The translations under genes were made by a program, and so were the position numbers. DNA of 49,122 bases, taken from positions 1-49,122 of the forward strand of contig NZ_JARXWE010000023.1 of NCBI RefSeq assembly GCF_029893235.1, in the 5' to 3' direction. Each line of letters begins with the position of its first letter. Position 1 is the stretch's first letter. Under the pieces are notes generated by a model. The model ran no database searches. It was not told where the DNA came from and saw only the letters and a list, made by a program, of their open reading frames with translations. Below are positions 16,801 to 25,476 of the stretch, in pieces. The DNA comes from Dysgonomonas sp. PH5-45. GTDB lineage: Bacteria > Bacteroidota > Bacteroidia > Bacteroidales > Dysgonomonadaceae.

Positions 16801-19465
16801 GCTTCCCTTGCGGGCTTAACGAAACGATGTCGATCGGGTTTTCGCGGTCGGTTTCGAGCATTGTATATTTATCTTCAGCGGGAGTTTTAACCCCCACATA
16901 CGACGAGTATGGCGAGTATGCCACGGTTTGCGTGTAGAAACTGGCATCACCGCCCGATTCAAATACCCGCGATATGATATTAGCCCTTAGCATTCCCGGC
17001 GCAGATTCGGCCGGTGGAAGTTTTGCCGAGAAAGTGGCATTGCCCCCCGCGTCAAGCCTGCCGTCGTATATGGTATAAGTGTCCGACTGGAATTTGTTTG
17101 CCGGATTGTTGAACGAATATGCCTCATACCCTTTAAACGGATTGCTTGCCGTGCTTAGAGTCATTTCTACTTTGGCTTTCAGATTCGATGCAGGCGCACC
17201 GTGCAGCCATTGCGAAGAAAGCGATGTCACGAACGAACCTTGGGCGGCATTGACCAATTCGCCAATATTCAGCCTTACTTTCAACCGGTTGGGTTTCACG
17301 GTTTCTATCCTTATTGTTTTGCGGAAGGATGTTCCGCCCACTTTCACAACGGCCTGCCAATTTCCGGTCTGGGCATTCACATCGGTTGCCAGCTTGAAGG
17401 GGTAGAATCCGTCGATGCTTTGGTTCTGTACATACTTCTGGTACAATTGTCCCCGGGCTGTATAAAACTCTAAGGTAACGGGATGGTCTTTAGGCAGGGT
17501 TTTGTCTCTGTCTTCCAGAATAAACGTCAGATAAATAGAGTCGCCCGGACGCCATACGCCACGTTCGCCATAAAGATATCCTTTCAGCCCTTTTTGTATT
17601 TCCTTGCCACCCACATCAAAGTTACTGAGCGACAGGGATAGGTTTTGTGTTACTTTCAGATAGCCTTTTTGCTTGTCCTTCGAGGCTATTATAACGAACG
17701 GAACACCGCCCTTGTAATCGACCGAGGCAAAACCCTCGCTGTCTGTCTTTCCACTGCCAATGCGTTGCATCTGGAAGTTGTACACATCGACCGTAGCGCC
17801 CGACAGGGGTTCTGTGGTCAGTATATCGGTAAGAGAGGCGTGCACCTTCTTGTCGGAACCTATTTTTGCAACTATACCTATGTTCGACGCAAGCACAACG
17901 CAGCTCACATTACGGCTCGTACCCATATAGTAGCTGTCTTTGCAGGGGTTATCGCGTTCCGACCAGTTATATTCGTCCCAGTCCATATCACCTTGGTCGT
18001 AATAGTATGTTTCGGGAACATCCCACTTGGCCTCGTCTTCGTCCGATATCTGGTTAAAGGTTTCGAGGCTGGCATTTTGAGGTATTTGCGGAATTATGCC
18101 ATCGCAGGGATAGAGCGAATACTCTTTTTTCATCGAAAATTCAATCCGGTATATTGCTCCCGGGTCTTGCTTCATCATCTTCGACAGATCGAGGTTAAAC
18201 GTGTTCCATTGGTCAAGGCGCATGCTTGGGTCTTCGTCCAAACGGATGCGTTTTTTGAGTATCAACCGCCCAAAACGGCGCAATTCGCTATCTTGCCCAA
18301 AGTTGTTGGACTGCAAATAGCCCATAATGTTGTTCTCGTATATCTTCACCACCTTAACATCTACCGCCCATAGGTTTACGGCTTGGAAGGGTATGTTCAG
18401 GCTCTCGGAGTCGGGCAGGATATTGCCTGCATTCAAAAGCTTTATTTCGGGTTTATTTTTGGTTAGCGAAAGCTCGTACGAATAGGTTTTATTCAGCGGT
18501 TTGCCGTTTATGTTTTTCAATTGCTCAAAAATCTTGAGACTTACGGTTCTGCTTTCGGACGAAGGGTCGAGATAAAGTTTCAGTACATTCTTCTGAATAT
18601 CGTATGAGAAGTTTTCTATACCGTTGGGAACAACCAATCCCTGAATATCCTGATTGACCGACAGCGGGTCGCTGAATGTAATGCGGATACATTCCTGCGG
18701 GTCATAACTGCTGCGGACATCTATCACCGAAAAAGTTTTGGTTGTAAATGCCGGTATTTTTATGGTGAGCGATGTGTCGCGCTTTGCTTTGATGGGCGCG
18801 CCTTTTATATTCAGTGTATAAGACATGTCTTTGCTGTAACGCTTCAAACTGTCGATAGTCAGTTTATAACGCCCTTTGACGGGGGTAGGCGCAATTTTTA
18901 TTTTAGCCGTCTTGTCTCCTCCCGAAACAGAAAGCATCTTGGCAACATTGTCGATAGGGGCTTCGTCGGCAAGGTTAAGCGTACCTTCAACCGTGTTCCA
19001 CGTCAGGTCATTGTCTTTGGTTGGCGAATAGGGTAGTATTTCTACACTATAATTCTGTGGGGGAACCCTGAAGCTGAATTTAAACTCCTTAAATTTTTTC
19101 TCAACCTGAAGAACTTTCCCCAATTTAAAAACAGCTTCATACTGTTCGCCGGGTTGCAACTCGCCGGGTTCGGGCACAAATTTAATGCTACGGCTGCTTG
19201 CCCAGTAGGCTTTCCCTTTAATGGATGGCGAAAACTCGAAGAGTTCGTCGTCTATTTCCTTGTTCAGTTCAACGGCGGGCATGTCTTGCGTCAGTTCTAT
19301 CTGTATGCTCGATGTTGACGAAATATTCCCATAGGTAAAGGCCGCGATATAACGGGCAAACTCAGGGTCGACCTCTACCGGGCCCGATTTTTTGCAGGAA
19401 TTGAAGAAAAGGACAACCAGCAACATCAGTCCTGTTGTCAGTTTTATTTTATTTATAGTTTTCAT
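13889..19465 (-). CDS. Bacterial alpha-2-macroglobulin lipoprotein with thioester motif
   Basis: At 1858 residues this is the largest gene here. The N-terminus has a lipoprotein signal with the lipobox FFNSC (Cys at about 24). Macroglobulin-like beta domains follow, including a stretch typical of the MG core (LKGYLYGERGVWRPGDSIYL), then the A2M domain (LAIVDEGLLDLTAFRTPN, WDMFDMVVG). The thioester domain carries PHGCSEQ near residue 1407, equivalent to the CxEQ thioester of active members, and is followed by helical toroid repeats. Such proteins are thought to trap proteases in the periplasm or at the cell surface. The usual partner, a PBP1c-type peptidoglycan glycosyltransferase (pbpC), is not adjacent here. 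A -7 box lies 42 nt upstream. Confidence 0.92.
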   Translation of the reverse strand: MKTINKIKLTTGLMLLVVLFFNSCKKSGPVEVDPEFARYIAAFTYGNISSTSSIQIELTQDMPAVELNKEIDDELFEFSPSIKGKAYWASSRSIKFVPEPGELQPGEQYEAVFKLGKVLQVEKKFKEFKFSFRVPPQNYSVEILPYSPTKDNDLTWNTVEGTLNLADEAPIDNVAKMLSVSGGDKTAKIKIAPTPVKGRYKLTIDSLKRYSKDMSYTLNIKGAPIKAKRDTSLTIKIPAFTTKTFSVIDVRSSYDPQECIRITFSDPLSVNQDIQGLVVPNGIENFSYDIQKNVLKLYLDPSSESRTVSLKIFEQLKNINGKPLNKTYSYELSLTKNKPEIKLLNAGNILPDSESLNIPFQAVNLWAVDVKVVKIYENNIMGYLQSNNFGQDSELRRFGRLILKKRIRLDEDPSMRLDQWNTFNLDLSKMMKQDPGAIYRIEFSMKKEYSLYPCDGIIPQIPQNASLETFNQISDEDEAKWDVPETYYYDQGDMDWDEYNWSERDNPCKDSYYMGTSRNVSCVVLASNIGIVAKIGSDKKVHASLTDILTTEPLSGATVDVYNFQMQRIGSGKTDSEGFASVDYKGGVPFVIIASKDKQKGYLKVTQNLSLSLSNFDVGGKEIQKGLKGYLYGERGVWRPGDSIYLTFILEDRDKTLPKDHPVTLEFYTARGQLYQKYVQNQSIDGFYPFKLATDVNAQTGNWQAVVKVGGTSFRKTIRIETVKPNRLKVRLNIGELVNAAQGSFVTSLSSQWLHGAPASNLKAKVEMTLSTASNPFKGYEAYSFNNPANKFQSDTYTIYDGRLDAGGNATFSAKLPPAESAPGMLRANIISRVFESGGDASFYTQTVAYSPYSSYVGVKTPAEDKYTMLETDRENPIDIVSLSPQGKPVSKTDINVKVYKINWSWWWSNNDEDLSSYVNNTSTEVILNKNVSTTNGKARVNFRVNYPDYGRYLILVKDNQSGHTTGQVVYVDWPSWRGRSDKQDPNGLTMLSFSTDKRTYNAGEKATVIIPKSSQGRVLISIENGSKVIQREWIKTSEKEDTKYTFTVTDEMTPNFYIFATLLQPHAQTVNGLPIRMYGVQNINVENKNTVLQPVINMPAELRPEKEFTVSVSEKNRKKMTYTLAIVDEGLLDLTAFRTPNAWADFYSRQALGVRTWDMFDMVVGAHAGKMGPLLSIGGDEALKPSNNPLNRFKPVVKYLGPFTLEAGSTKNHKIKLPNYIGSVRVMVVAGTESGAYGATEKTVPVNNPLMVLSTLPRVAGPNEDIVLPVNVFVTKDNIKTVTVNIKTKGLLQPTEGTSQTVTFTGKGDKVVYFKLKAGSRTGAEQISVKATGGGEVSSEVIDIEVRNPNPPVLLTSQALVSSGMTQNLQIAMDAPQATDWVKLEVSRMPAVDLSKNLAYLLQYPHGCSEQVTSKAFPLLYVGRFTKFTESQTQKMKNNINEAIKIITARQLSNGGIVYWPGSSYPTEWVTTYAGHFLLEAKKAGYNVPESVISKWEQFQKKSAQTWNRGDLYSSYYNYSMSDLQQAYRLYTLALAGKAEMGAMNRLKEMAGISVQARWRLAAAYAVAGKKNAALQLISKASDVIEAYPHSNNTYGDAARDKAMIMETYLLLGRTEKALQLSRSVSEGLSSDYISTQTASFGLIAMSKLAEKMGKGVIAYDWSLNGVPQRGANSGALYQEIAIKAGQNINVDFTNKGQGELFVRLVGYTQPLVDNRPPSSAGGLNLYIKYHDLDGHDLDVSSLRQGTEFFATVIVQNVSGEYLTDLTLNQIFASGWEIFNDRLMNNQSENPVYTYQDIRDDRVYSYFNLSNGYSTAFRIRLQAAYCGRFYLPAITCEAMYQPQEQARSQGMWVEVKP

Positions 19466-19506
19466 AGCAAGTGATATTATAGTTTTGCCAAAAGGCTGTA
19501 TTAGAG

Positions 19507-19514
19507 CAAATGTA
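19507..19514 (-). promoter_or_regulatory. -7 box for the macroglobulin gene
   Basis: The minus strand reads TACATTTG (TAnnTTTG) about 42 nt before the start at 19465. No TTTG or TTG is found at the proper distance, so this is a half promoter. Confidence 0.4.
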
Positions 19515-19570
19515 ATGAAAATTATGAGATTTGATAGTTTTACTTAATCCTTTTTATTGAGTGGTTTTTA

Positions 19571-19578
19571 TATCTTTG
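19571..19578 (+). promoter_or_regulatory. -7 box for the flippase-like gene
   Basis: TATCTTTG matches TAnnTTTG, 32 nt before the ATG at 19611. The -33 element is unclear. Together with the box at 19507 it makes this 145-bp gap a divergent promoter region. Confidence 0.4.
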
Positions 19579-19610
19579 GTCTTTCATTATATCCTCTGAT
19601 AATATAATTC

Positions 19611-20663
19611 ATGGCAAAAGCGTCTACACAGTCTTTCAGCAAATGGAAAATCATAGTCCCCACGATACTTGGTTTTGGGGTGATAGTATATATGTTTGCA
19701 AAAGACTTTTTGGGGGAAACAGGCCCCGAAAATATGGCAAGCCTGAAGCAGGTGTCGTTCTCGTGGAGTATGGTGCTTTGGTTCGCTGTGGCTTTGTTGC
19801 TTATGGTGGGGCGCGATTTGGGCTTCACTATTCGCTACCGATACCTGACCGACAAACTACTTACATGGAAGCAATGCGTCAAGGTTACCCTTCTGGCCGA
19901 ATTCGGTTCGGCAATAACCCCTTCCACTATTGGAGGGTCGAGCATGGCAATACTGTTTTTGACGAAAGAGAAAGTGCCCGTAGGTAAGAGTACAACCATC
20001 GTTTTTGTTACATTACTGCTCGATGAAATGTTTTTTGTGGTGACTTTTCCCATACTATTGCTGTTCATTCCATCGGAAACCCTTTTCCAAACAGGTTCGG
20101 CAATCGAAACGGGAGTTTTTGGGCTGTTTATGGCTGCTTACGTGATTAAACTATTCATCTGCTTGGGATTGATTGTAGGGCTATTCTTTAAGCCGCAAGC
20201 TATCCGTTGGTTGCTCATTGCCATATTTAAACTTCCATTTCTGCGCAGATGGCGCAACGCGGCCATTAAAGCGGGCGACGATATAATAATCAGTTCGCGC
20301 GAAATCAGAGGGAAACGCCTCAACTACTGGTTCCCGCTTATTGTTGCCACCATCCTGTCGTGGTGTTCGCGCTACTTAGTGGTGAATGCCATTTTTATGG
20401 CTTTCTTTGCCGTGTCGGACAATCTTCTGGTTTTTGCCCGCCAGTTTGTTATGTGGATTCTGATGGTGGTGAGCCCTACCCCCGGCGGGAGTGGTTTTAC
20501 CGAAGTCATCTTTAACGGATATTTAGCGGAATTTATAGCCCTACCCGGACTTGTGCCTGTTATTATTCTTATATGGCGTTTGCTGACCTATTACAACTAT
20601 CTTTTCATTGGCTCTATACTCGTTCCCCGATGGGCGAAGGATGCTTTTGGGAAGAAAGAATAG
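19611..20663 (+). CDS. Flippase-like (LPG synthase TM region / UPF0104) membrane protein
   Basis: The 350-residue polytopic protein has about eight hydrophobic helices and belongs to the lysylphosphatidylglycerol synthase transmembrane / UPF0104 superfamily. Family-type features are the polar motif AEFGSAITPSTIGGSS at about residues 102-117 and the late SPTPGGSGFTE motif at about 291-301. No synthetase domain is attached. Members take part in membrane lipid translocation or glycolipid assembly, but the specific job here cannot be read. It appears to be a single gene: a short hairpin plus T-run follows it, and the next gene has its own promoter. Confidence 0.82.
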   Translation: MAKASTQSFSKWKIIVPTILGFGVIVYMFAKDFLGETGPENMASLKQVSFSWSMVLWFAVALLLMVGRDLGFTIRYRYLTDKLLTWKQCVKVTLLAEFGSAITPSTIGGSSMAILFLTKEKVPVGKSTTIVFVTLLLDEMFFVVTFPILLLFIPSETLFQTGSAIETGVFGLFMAAYVIKLFICLGLIVGLFFKPQAIRWLLIAIFKLPFLRRWRNAAIKAGDDIIISSREIRGKRLNYWFPLIVATILSWCSRYLVVNAIFMAFFAVSDNLLVFARQFVMWILMVVSPTPGGSGFTEVIFNGYLAEFIALPGLVPVIILIWRLLTYYNYLFIGSILVPRWAKDAFGKKE

Positions 20664-20688
20664 TAAGCCTGTTGGGCGATTTTTTTTA
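20664..20688 (+). terminator. Possible weak terminator after the flippase-like gene
   Basis: A short GC-containing hairpin (gcc-tgttg-ggc) is followed by gatttttttt. The stem is only 3-4 bp, so this is tentative. Confidence 0.3.
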
Positions 20689-20689
20689 A

Positions 20690-20720
20690 TTGTGGAAAAC
20701 CTTTTTATCTCTTATATTTG
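20690..20720 (+). promoter_or_regulatory. Bacteroidetes-type promoter for the DUF6340-cyclophilin genes
   Basis: TTG at 20690-20692 is followed after 20 nt by TATATTTG at 20713-20720. The predicted start of transcription lies near 20727, which places the ATG at 20748 inside the message and rules out an upstream TTG start at 20718. Confidence 0.65.
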
Positions 20721-20747
20721 TATTCATGCACAATTAAACACAAAAAA

Positions 20748-21740
20748 ATGAGGATTAAGACAAATCTACTGGGTGTTTTTTTCTGTTTGCTGTTGGCTAC
20801 ATCGTGTACAACAATGAACTATATAGACATAGATGTACGTAAACCTGCCGAGATAACTATTCCTACCAGTGCGGAAAATATCGCGCTTATAGATATAACC
20901 CGCGCAGAAGGTGTTGCCGGCATGAGCACGGTAATGTGCGATGCCCTGTCGCAGTTTTTGGGCGAAGCTCAAAAATTTAATTCGGTTGTAGTATTTAAAG
21001 ATACACTGTCGATGGGTAAAGAGACTTATCCTACCCAGTATGAAATAGCGGGTATTTGCAACGAAACCGCATCCGATGCCCTTTTTGTGCTGAACAGATA
21101 CAACTTGGAGGTTAAGGAAACTTCTGCCGCAGACATGAGGTTTTTTGGCTTAAACCGAAATACCCTCACCCTTACGGTTGATGCTTTGTTGTCTGTTTTT
21201 CATAAAGACGGAAACATGATTGTCAACCCCATACAGGTATCAGATAGCCTGCGGTGGATAGAATTCAGGCGGGACAACAATAACGATGTGCTTGGCGATT
21301 CGTTGCCGCTGCTCGATGAGGCAAAGACCGAGATGGCTGTTTATATGGCAACCCAAATGGAGAAAAAGCTTGTTCCCTATTGGCAGCAGCAGGAGCGCTG
21401 GTATTATAGTGATGGTACAACCCAAATGAAGAGAGCAAAAGCCTTTGTAGAGGGTGACGAATGGCAGGAGGCGTTAAGTGTTTGGGCAGAAATTTATAGT
21501 AAGGAAAAAAAAGAATATAAGAAAGCTCGGCTGGCATCGAATATGGCTTTGGCTTACGAAATGCTCGACGATCTGGAACAAGCCCGCTATTGGGCAAATA
21601 TTGCCGCAGAGCTGTTTCCGGTTCAGCCCCGGTTGAGCGAATACGAAGTTCTGGATAAGGAAAGGGCGGAAGCATATACAAAACGTTTAGAATTTAGAAT
21701 AAAGGAATCAGATATTCTGGATCGACAGGAGAATAGATGA
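20748..21740 (+). CDS. DUF6340 family lipoprotein with TPR-like tail
   Basis: Starting at the ATG at 20748 (330 residues) the protein has a lipoprotein signal peptide (LGVFFCLLLATSC, Cys at about 19), then TTMNYIDIDVRKPAEITIP, a pattern typical of DUF6340 proteins of Bacteroidales. The C-terminal third (residues about 230-310) looks helical and TPR-like (EGDEWQEALSVWAEIYSKE, ARLASNMALAYEMLDDLEQARYWA). Function unknown; it is expected to be anchored in the outer or inner membrane facing the periplasm. The cyclophilin gene follows 22 bp later. Confidence 0.75.
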   Translation: MRIKTNLLGVFFCLLLATSCTTMNYIDIDVRKPAEITIPTSAENIALIDITRAEGVAGMSTVMCDALSQFLGEAQKFNSVVVFKDTLSMGKETYPTQYEIAGICNETASDALFVLNRYNLEVKETSAADMRFFGLNRNTLTLTVDALLSVFHKDGNMIVNPIQVSDSLRWIEFRRDNNNDVLGDSLPLLDEAKTEMAVYMATQMEKKLVPYWQQQERWYYSDGTTQMKRAKAFVEGDEWQEALSVWAEIYSKEKKEYKKARLASNMALAYEMLDDLEQARYWANIAAELFPVQPRLSEYEVLDKERAEAYTKRLEFRIKESDILDRQENR

Positions 21741-21762
21741 TACCGGTAAACCGAAAAACGAT

Positions 21763-22575
21763 ATGAAAAAATTATATCTGATATTATTAATTTTAGCTGT
21801 AATAGTGCAAATGGATGCGAAAGAAAAAGAAACTCTGGTTTTAATCAAAACCGATTTAGGAAACATCAAACTGAAACTTTATAACGAAACACCTTTACAT
21901 CGCGACAACTTCGTTAAAGTCACTAAAGACGGGGTGTACAAAGATCTCCTTTTCCATAGGGTAATAAAAGACTTCATGATTCAGGGAGGTGATCCCGAAT
22001 CGAAAAATGCAGCCGACTCTGCTCTTTTGGGTAACGGAGATTTGGGTTATACCGTTCCTGCCGAATTCAGAGCACCCCAGCTCTTCCATAAAAAAGGAGC
22101 ATTGGCAGCGGCACGTACGGCCGATAATGTGAACCCCGAGAAAGCTTCATCTGCCTGTCAGTTCTACATAGTTACGGGGCGTGTTTTTGCGGAAGCCGAA
22201 TTGCAACAACTGGAAAAACAACGTTTCGAACGGCTGAAGCAAGCGGTATTTAACGAACTGCAATCGGCGCACATGAGTGTGATAAAAGACCTTTATGCAA
22301 CGGGCAACCGTGAGGCATTAGCCGAACTTCGCAGCGAACTACAAACCGAAGCCGAAGCTACAGCCGAGGCACGCCGAAACGAAGCTCTGTTTACTCCCGA
22401 ACAACGGGAAGTTTATACAACTGTGGGTGGAACCCCGCATCTGGACGGAGGTTACACCGTTTTTGGCGAAGTTGTGGAAGGCATCGATGTGTTGGACAAG
22501 ATACAAAATATGGAAACCGACCGTAACGACCGTCCTAAGCAAAATATCAAGATGACTGTCAGTATCGTAAAATAA
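21763..22575 (+). CDS. Cyclophilin-type peptidyl-prolyl cis-trans isomerase, periplasmic
   Basis: The 270-residue protein has a signal peptide (about residues 1-19) and the cyclophilin fold. The FHRVIKDFMIQGGDPE motif at about residues 63-78 contains the catalytic Arg and the Gln of the active site, and FGEVVEGIDVLDKI occurs near the end. A highly charged helical insertion of about 70 residues (roughly 145-215) splits the barrel, as in many Bacteroidetes homologues. It should speed proline isomerisation during folding of envelope proteins. It is probably co-transcribed with the upstream lipoprotein gene. Confidence 0.9.
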   Translation: MKKLYLILLILAVIVQMDAKEKETLVLIKTDLGNIKLKLYNETPLHRDNFVKVTKDGVYKDLLFHRVIKDFMIQGGDPESKNAADSALLGNGDLGYTVPAEFRAPQLFHKKGALAAARTADNVNPEKASSACQFYIVTGRVFAEAELQQLEKQRFERLKQAVFNELQSAHMSVIKDLYATGNREALAELRSELQTEAEATAEARRNEALFTPEQREVYTTVGGTPHLDGGYTVFGEVVEGIDVLDKIQNMETDRNDRPKQNIKMTVSIVK

Positions 22576-22670
22576 AACACAAATCGCCACTTCGGCAAAT
22601 GTATTATTCTGAATAGTGATTGTGGAATTTATGGCTTCATCCTTCTCTATTAAAGAAACAATTTAAGTTT

Positions 22671-25385
22671 ATGTTAAGGATTACGAAGCTTTTTTGGCTG
22701 GTTCTTTTTTTACTGTTGCTCCCTGCTTTGTCGTTTGCCCAGCGAGGGACGATAAAGGGCATCGTGTATTCCGATAAGGACAAGGCTCCGGTTGAATATG
22801 CCTCTATACAGTTGATGAAGGGGTCAGACAGTACTTACCTTGAAGGGGCTATAACCCCAAAATCGGGGGCGTTTTCGTTTAAGGTAAAGCCCGGACAGTA
22901 CATTGTGCGCATATCATACCTCACGCTCAGAGATTCGGTAATAAATACATCTATAAGTCCTAACCATCTGCATTGCAACCTCGATACCATATACCTGCCC
23001 GAAAAAATGAACGAACTGGAGGGCGCAGTCATTGTGGGGCAAGCCCCCGATGTGGTAGTACGAAACGATACCATAGAATATAATGCCCGCAACTTTAAGG
23101 TGGGCGAAGAGGCCATGTTGCAAGACTTGGTAAAGAAACTACCCGGCGTGGAGTTCGATGCTGATGGTAACCTCACGGCAAATGGCAAACCTGTAACCAA
23201 AATATTGATAGACGGTAAAGAGTTTTTTGGTAGCGACATTCAGGTGGCGTTGGTTAATCTGCCGGCAAATATGATAGACAAGCTCCAGCTTTTTAAAGAA
23301 GAATCGGAAATGACTAAGCTTACAGGAATAAAAGATGGTGACGAAAAACAGGTTATGAATCTGAAAACCAAAGCGGAAATAAAGCAAAGCATTTTCGGGA
23401 ATATAGAAGCCGGGTACGGAACCGACAACAGGTACCACAGCAAGGGTATGGTAAATTACATAACGGATGCCACTCAACTGGCCCTTATTGGCAATGCCGG
23501 CAATGCTACCGATAACATGAGCCTTCCGCAAGGGGCGGATTTTATGCTCCTGAGCGAAGGTAAGGATACTAATAAGAACATAGGTGCTAATTTCAGTTTG
23601 GGTAATGGAAAGAAGTTTTCTACAAACGGAAGTTTGATGTACCGTAATAACGAAAATAACACAACGAGGCACAGTAGTAACCAAACATTTCTGAACACCG
23701 GCGACAGGTTTAGTCAGTCTAACAATTTGAGACATAGGCGAAACAATACTCTGAATGCCGAATTCTCGTTCGATTGGAAACCTGACACACTGACCACTAT
23801 CTTTTTCCATTCTTCCTTTGGGCATTCGGTACAGAATAGTGGTAACAGGTCTTCGTCTCTGTCGTACGTCAATGCCGATACAACTACCACGGCGGGGCAT
23901 TCCTCCAATCGTTTGGTGAGCGATAATGGCGATTTTTCGCTTCACGCTGGCCGTAAATTCTCGAAAAAAGGCCGCTCGCTGAATCTTGCCCTAAGAGGTT
24001 CTTTCCGCAATGGAGATTCTGATGGAACAAACAAAACCACAACCATCTATCCGCATTCGGATGGGGTGGAGGTAAGCCTCGACCAGATAAGCAACACCGA
24101 ATCGAAAGGAGGGAGTTTTGGGGCAACATTGTCGTACGTGGAGCCACTTACCGAAAAAGATTTTCTGAACGTATCTTATTCTTTTAACAGAAATACGTCG
24201 AAAAACGACCGTAGCACCCTGAAAAAAGATTCGGAAGGCAATTATACGTTGATAGACACGGCATATACCCGCTTCACGAAAAACGAACAAGTGAGCAATA
24301 ATATAAACCTAAGCTTTCAGAGTATCAGGGAGAAATATAATTATAATGTAGGTTTTTCTATCAGTCCGTCCGTTTCAAAAAGTTTAGTCAGGATGCGCGA
24401 TTCGTTGATTGAAGACGCAAGGCAATCGGTGGTTAACTTCAGTCCTTCGTTGGGTTTTTCTTATCGGCCTAACGAAAAAACGTCTCTCGATTTAAGATAC
24501 AGCGGAAACACCGTGCGCCCGTCGCTCGGTCAGTTATCGGCCGATACTTTGGTGCATTCCACACAAAGCATGTCGTACGGAAATCCGGATCTGAAATCGG
24601 GGTTTAATAACAGCCTTAACCTTAACCTTATGAAGTCTAATACCGATAAACACTCTTATCTTTATGCTTCATTGAGTTTCAGTGCCAACATGAATACGAT
24701 AACCAACTATACGATAATTGATTCGCTGGGAAACACCGAAACATCATACCGCAACGTAAACGGCAACATGAACGGGTCGCTATTCATGTATTATAATGCA
24801 CCCATGCGCAACAAAAAGTTTAGGTATATGCTCAATCCTTACGGAAACTTTAGTCGTCGGAAGGGTTTTACTAACGGCCAACTATCTACAACAAACTCGT
24901 TTACGTTGGGGCAAACGTTGAGTATTTCGTTTCTTTCCGACAAATTAGACTGTGGATTAAAGACTTCGTTCTCGCACACCTTTGCCAAAAATAATCTGAC
25001 TAATGCTCAGGACTTATCATCGACAAATTGGAGCATATCGGGCAATTTTACATGGAATCTCCCTCTCGATTTCGAACTCCACAGCGATGTGAAGTTTTCT
25101 CAAAACAGCGGTTATTCGTCCAGCTTCAAGAATAGCAGTATCCTCTGGAATGTTTCTGTTGCCAAAAAAATGCTGAAAAACAAAAAGGGATTGCTCAAAT
25201 TTGGCGTTTTCGATATTCTGGACGACCGCAATACCACCACCCGTTATGTTTATGAGGACGGCATCTCCGAATCGCGCACTAATACGGTGAGCCGCTATTG
25301 CATGCTTAGTTTTTCGTACAAATTCAGTATATTTAAAGGAGGCGAATCTTCGGCAAACGACGATTTTGGAGGGATGTATTATTAA
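22671..25385 (+). CDS. TonB-dependent receptor-like outer-membrane protein (CarboxypepD_reg + barrel)
   Basis: I take the ATG at 22671 (MLRITKLFWL, 904 residues) instead of an upstream TTG. A signal peptide ends at SFA-Q (about residue 24). It is followed by a carboxypeptidase-regulatory-like beta-sandwich (GTIKGIVYSDKDKAPVEYASIQL), a plug-like segment (residues about 110-200, MLQDLVKKLPGVEFDADGN) and a long outer-membrane barrel of the OMP_b-brl_3 type, rich in short Ser/Asn strands. No TonB box is obvious. The substrate cannot be inferred and no SusD partner is adjacent. The gap to the cyclophilin gene is 95 bp. Confidence 0.85.
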   Translation: MLRITKLFWLVLFLLLLPALSFAQRGTIKGIVYSDKDKAPVEYASIQLMKGSDSTYLEGAITPKSGAFSFKVKPGQYIVRISYLTLRDSVINTSISPNHLHCNLDTIYLPEKMNELEGAVIVGQAPDVVVRNDTIEYNARNFKVGEEAMLQDLVKKLPGVEFDADGNLTANGKPVTKILIDGKEFFGSDIQVALVNLPANMIDKLQLFKEESEMTKLTGIKDGDEKQVMNLKTKAEIKQSIFGNIEAGYGTDNRYHSKGMVNYITDATQLALIGNAGNATDNMSLPQGADFMLLSEGKDTNKNIGANFSLGNGKKFSTNGSLMYRNNENNTTRHSSNQTFLNTGDRFSQSNNLRHRRNNTLNAEFSFDWKPDTLTTIFFHSSFGHSVQNSGNRSSSLSYVNADTTTTAGHSSNRLVSDNGDFSLHAGRKFSKKGRSLNLALRGSFRNGDSDGTNKTTTIYPHSDGVEVSLDQISNTESKGGSFGATLSYVEPLTEKDFLNVSYSFNRNTSKNDRSTLKKDSEGNYTLIDTAYTRFTKNEQVSNNINLSFQSIREKYNYNVGFSISPSVSKSLVRMRDSLIEDARQSVVNFSPSLGFSYRPNEKTSLDLRYSGNTVRPSLGQLSADTLVHSTQSMSYGNPDLKSGFNNSLNLNLMKSNTDKHSYLYASLSFSANMNTITNYTIIDSLGNTETSYRNVNGNMNGSLFMYYNAPMRNKKFRYMLNPYGNFSRRKGFTNGQLSTTNSFTLGQTLSISFLSDKLDCGLKTSFSHTFAKNNLTNAQDLSSTNWSISGNFTWNLPLDFELHSDVKFSQNSGYSSSFKNSSILWNVSVAKKMLKNKKGLLKFGVFDILDDRNTTTRYVYEDGISESRTNTVSRYCMLSFSYKFSIFKGGESSANDDFGGMYY

Positions 25386-25404
25386 AGCAATCTGAAATAC
25401 TAAA

Positions 25405-25446
25405 AGGCCGGATATGATATATGGATTTTCACATACCTTCCGGCCT
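25405..25446. terminator. Bidirectional terminator between convergent genes
   Basis: aggccgga (25405-25412) pairs with tccggcct (25439-25446). The loop is 26 nt and contains further partial pairing. The minus-strand side ends in TTTT and the plus-strand side in a pyrimidine-rich tract, which suits the convergent receptor and isomerase genes. Confidence 0.6.
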
Positions 25447-25476
25447 CTTCTGTTTCTTTATATAGATTCTATTTTT

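Noticed and set aside
17645-18373. 242-residue plus-strand frame opposite the macroglobulin gene
   Set aside because: Antisense shadow of a long real gene with no signal, motif or promoter of its own.
22620-22670. Earlier TTG start of the TonB-receptor-like protein
   Set aside because: It would put a 17-residue polar stretch before a normal signal peptide that starts at the ATG at 22671.
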